Shown piece after piece: positions 5,186 to 6,582 of a stretch of DNA of 6,582 bases. The DNA lies in the NCBI GenBank assembly GCA_009835515.1, contig VXXH01000091.1, forward strand, positions 1 through 6,582, written 5' to 3'. Position numbers and translations under genes: made by a program. The notes under the pieces are model-generated. The model saw only the letters and a program-made list of their open reading frames with translations. It was not told the DNA's origin and made no database searches. The number at the start of each line of letters is the position of its first letter. Position 1 is the first letter of the stretch. Source of the DNA: Candidatus Poribacteria bacterium. Lineage in GTDB: Bacteria; Poribacteria; WGA-4E; WGA-3G.

Positions 5186-6582
5186 ATGTGGCATATTACA
5201 AAACGTGAAATCTACGATAATCTCAATAGCCTCCGATTCGCGCTAACAACCGTTTTATTGCTGGCGTTGATGGTAACCAATGCCGTTAAGCATCTCCGCG
5301 AGCATCCAAAACGGGTACAGCGGTATCAGGACGCTGTCGCCGAATCTTTGAATCACTTAACGGATCGCGCCGATGACAGTCTCTACACACTCGCACAATA
5401 CGGACCGGGAAACTTCTACAAAAAGCCGTCTCCCCTTCACTTTTGTGCAAACGGCGGTGAATCCGTTTTACCTGATGCTGTTGAAGTGGACGAGCCACCT
5501 GTGTTTATGACCGATGCAGAAGGCAACCGGCTCCTCGAAGGTATCTGGAGCCTGTCCTATCCAGATGTCAACCTCAACAATAAGAACGTTGGACCGAACG
5601 TTTCACAAGTGGATTGGGCATTCATCATCGGTTACATCTTGAGCTTGATAGCCCTCTGGTTCACCTTTGATGCCTTCTCCGGTGAGCGCGAGCACGGCAC
5701 ACTCCGATTGATGTTAGCCAATTCAATTCCGCGACACACGGTGCTTATCGGCAAATTCTTAGGGGCACTGCTCAGTATTAGCATCCCGTTTGCACTTGCT
5801 GTGTTGGTGAACCTCTTATTAATTTCTACTGCAAATACCGTTCACCTGACGACAGAAGCGTGGGGACGCTTAGGTATCATTTTCTGTCTCGCGCTTTTGT
5901 ACACGAGTCTATTTGTGGCGTTAGGGCTGTTAGTCTCGGCACGTGTACAACAGAGCGCGGTGAGTCTGATGATACTGCTGTTGACGTGGGTAACCTTTGT
6001 CGTTTTTATGCCGAGTACTCTTGCTTCAATCGCAAGCAGCTTCTCGCCGGCAACATCCTTTGACGAATTTTGGAAGCAGCGTAACCCGACTCAAGAGAAT
6101 TTATGGGATATATATAAGGAGGGTCGGTCCAGTGAATTGGAGGACAGGCGGTTAAGGGCGAAAAGCGAGTTTTACACCAAAAACGCTGAAAGAGACGAAC
6201 GCAAGCAGGAAGAACGATTAAAGTATCGGAGTGCCCAAGTGCACCGAGCGCGCGCCATCACCGGTATCTCACCTGCTACACTTCTGCAGCACCTTATGGA
6301 AGGGTTTGCTGGCACTGGATTTGAGCGACACTTGCAATTTGTGGAAAACACACAACGTTATGCCCGTCAATTGCGTGAATTCGTTGCTGACACCGACAGA
6401 GCCGACCCAGAAAGTCTTCATATTTTGGCCGTGCGCGAAGGCATGTCCAAGAAACCTATCAGTCCAGAATCAGTGCCGAGATTTGAAGATACACTTAATC
6501 TGAATAGGGATTTCAATACTGCAGCAACGGAATTGTTACTGCTAACGTTATTTGTCTTAGTGCTTCTGTCGGGTGCGTATCT
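5186..6582 (+). CDS. ABC-2-type transporter permease, B type, copy 2 (3' end cut by window)
   Basis: I translated this frame by hand: it is open from ATG 5186 to the window edge, 465 codons plus two bases, with no stop or frameshift. Aligned to B1 it should end about eight residues further, near 473. It begins MWHITKREIYDNLNSLRFA. Helices by eye: about 16-34, 142-162, 187-212, 225-250, 255-277 and 449-463. The cytoplasmic motif is GEREHGTLRLMLANSIPR (166-183), with Ser where the other copies have Pro before Ile. The GPGNFYKKPS block and Cys87 are shared with B1. It differs from B1 mainly at about 88-140 and 284-330, both extracytoplasmic. The start is fixed by an in-frame TAA at 5180-5182, yet no Shine-Dalgarno sequence precedes it. 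It is the probable partner of A2; the substrate is unknown. Confidence 0.85.
   Translation, partial: MWHITKREIYDNLNSLRFALTTVLLLALMVTNAVKHLREHPKRVQRYQDAVAESLNHLTDRADDSLYTLAQYGPGNFYKKPSPLHFCANGGESVLPDAVEVDEPPVFMTDAEGNRLLEGIWSLSYPDVNLNNKNVGPNVSQVDWAFIIGYILSLIALWFTFDAFSGEREHGTLRLMLANSIPRHTVLIGKFLGALLSISIPFALAVLVNLLLISTANTVHLTTEAWGRLGIIFCLALLYTSLFVALGLLVSARVQQSAVSLMILLLTWVTFVVFMPSTLASIASSFSPATSFDEFWKQRNPTQENLWDIYKEGRSSELEDRRLRAKSEFYTKNAERDERKQEERLKYRSAQVHRARAITGISPATLLQHLMEGFAGTGFERHLQFVENTQRYARQLREFVADTDRADPESLHILAVREGMSKKPISPESVPRFEDTLNLNRDFNTAATELLLLTLFVLVLLSGAY

Noticed and set aside
5286..6503. Short frames on both strands within the last 1.3 kb
   Set aside because: They are out-of-frame shadows of B2, which is open throughout and aligns to B1.

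Overview
The window carries a tandem array of large membrane proteins, all on the + strand, in the order A1 - B1 - A2 - B2. A1 (113-1618) and A2 (3489-5021) are paralogues. B1 (1798-3207) and B2 (5186 to the window end, about 8 codons short of its expected stop) are a second pair. All four look like ABC-2-type transporter permeases: an N-terminal RE(L/I)(L/Y)DNLxxxRFA signature, one early membrane helix, an extracytoplasmic loop, a second helix followed by a cytoplasmic E-x-E-x-GTLRL..(x)PI.R segment, three more helices, a large extracytoplasmic domain of about 170-220 residues, and a last helix ending in a short V/I-(K/R)-(S/V)-E-V tail. A and B types are themselves distant homologues, so each A-B pair plausibly forms a heterodimeric permease. 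No ATP-binding subunit lies in the window; if one exists it must be outside.

The organism cannot be fixed from this sequence. It is a bacterium with moderate G+C and with intergenic DNA full of AACTGAT/AACTGAC heptamers and small hairpins. Such repeat-rich spacers occur in cyanobacteria and in uncultured lineages such as Candidatus Poribacteria. The latter is my best guess from general resemblance of the proteins and repeats, but it is a guess.

Layout: 1-112 is a leader identical to 3377-3488, ending in a Shine-Dalgarno site before each A gene. 1619-1797 and 5022-5185 are related A-to-B spacers made of heptamers, a short perfect hairpin and an inverted repeat bracket. 3208-3488 is the B1-to-A2 spacer, with a version of the same hairpin, a 53-bp palindromic insertion, short tandem repeats and the A leader. 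The spacer is bracketed by a 15-bp direct repeat, CGTGTTGAGGTGTAG, which is also the end of B1. This suggests that B and A were once almost contiguous and that repeat DNA was later inserted between them.

The coding function looks ordinary (an exporter-type permease array of unknown substrate). The most unusual things are the evolutionary ones: a leader and first ~60 coding bases that are nearly identical between otherwise well-diverged A genes, repeat insertions at gene junctions, and paralogue divergence concentrated in the extracytoplasmic domains. I see no tRNA, rRNA, CRISPR array, transposase or integrase.
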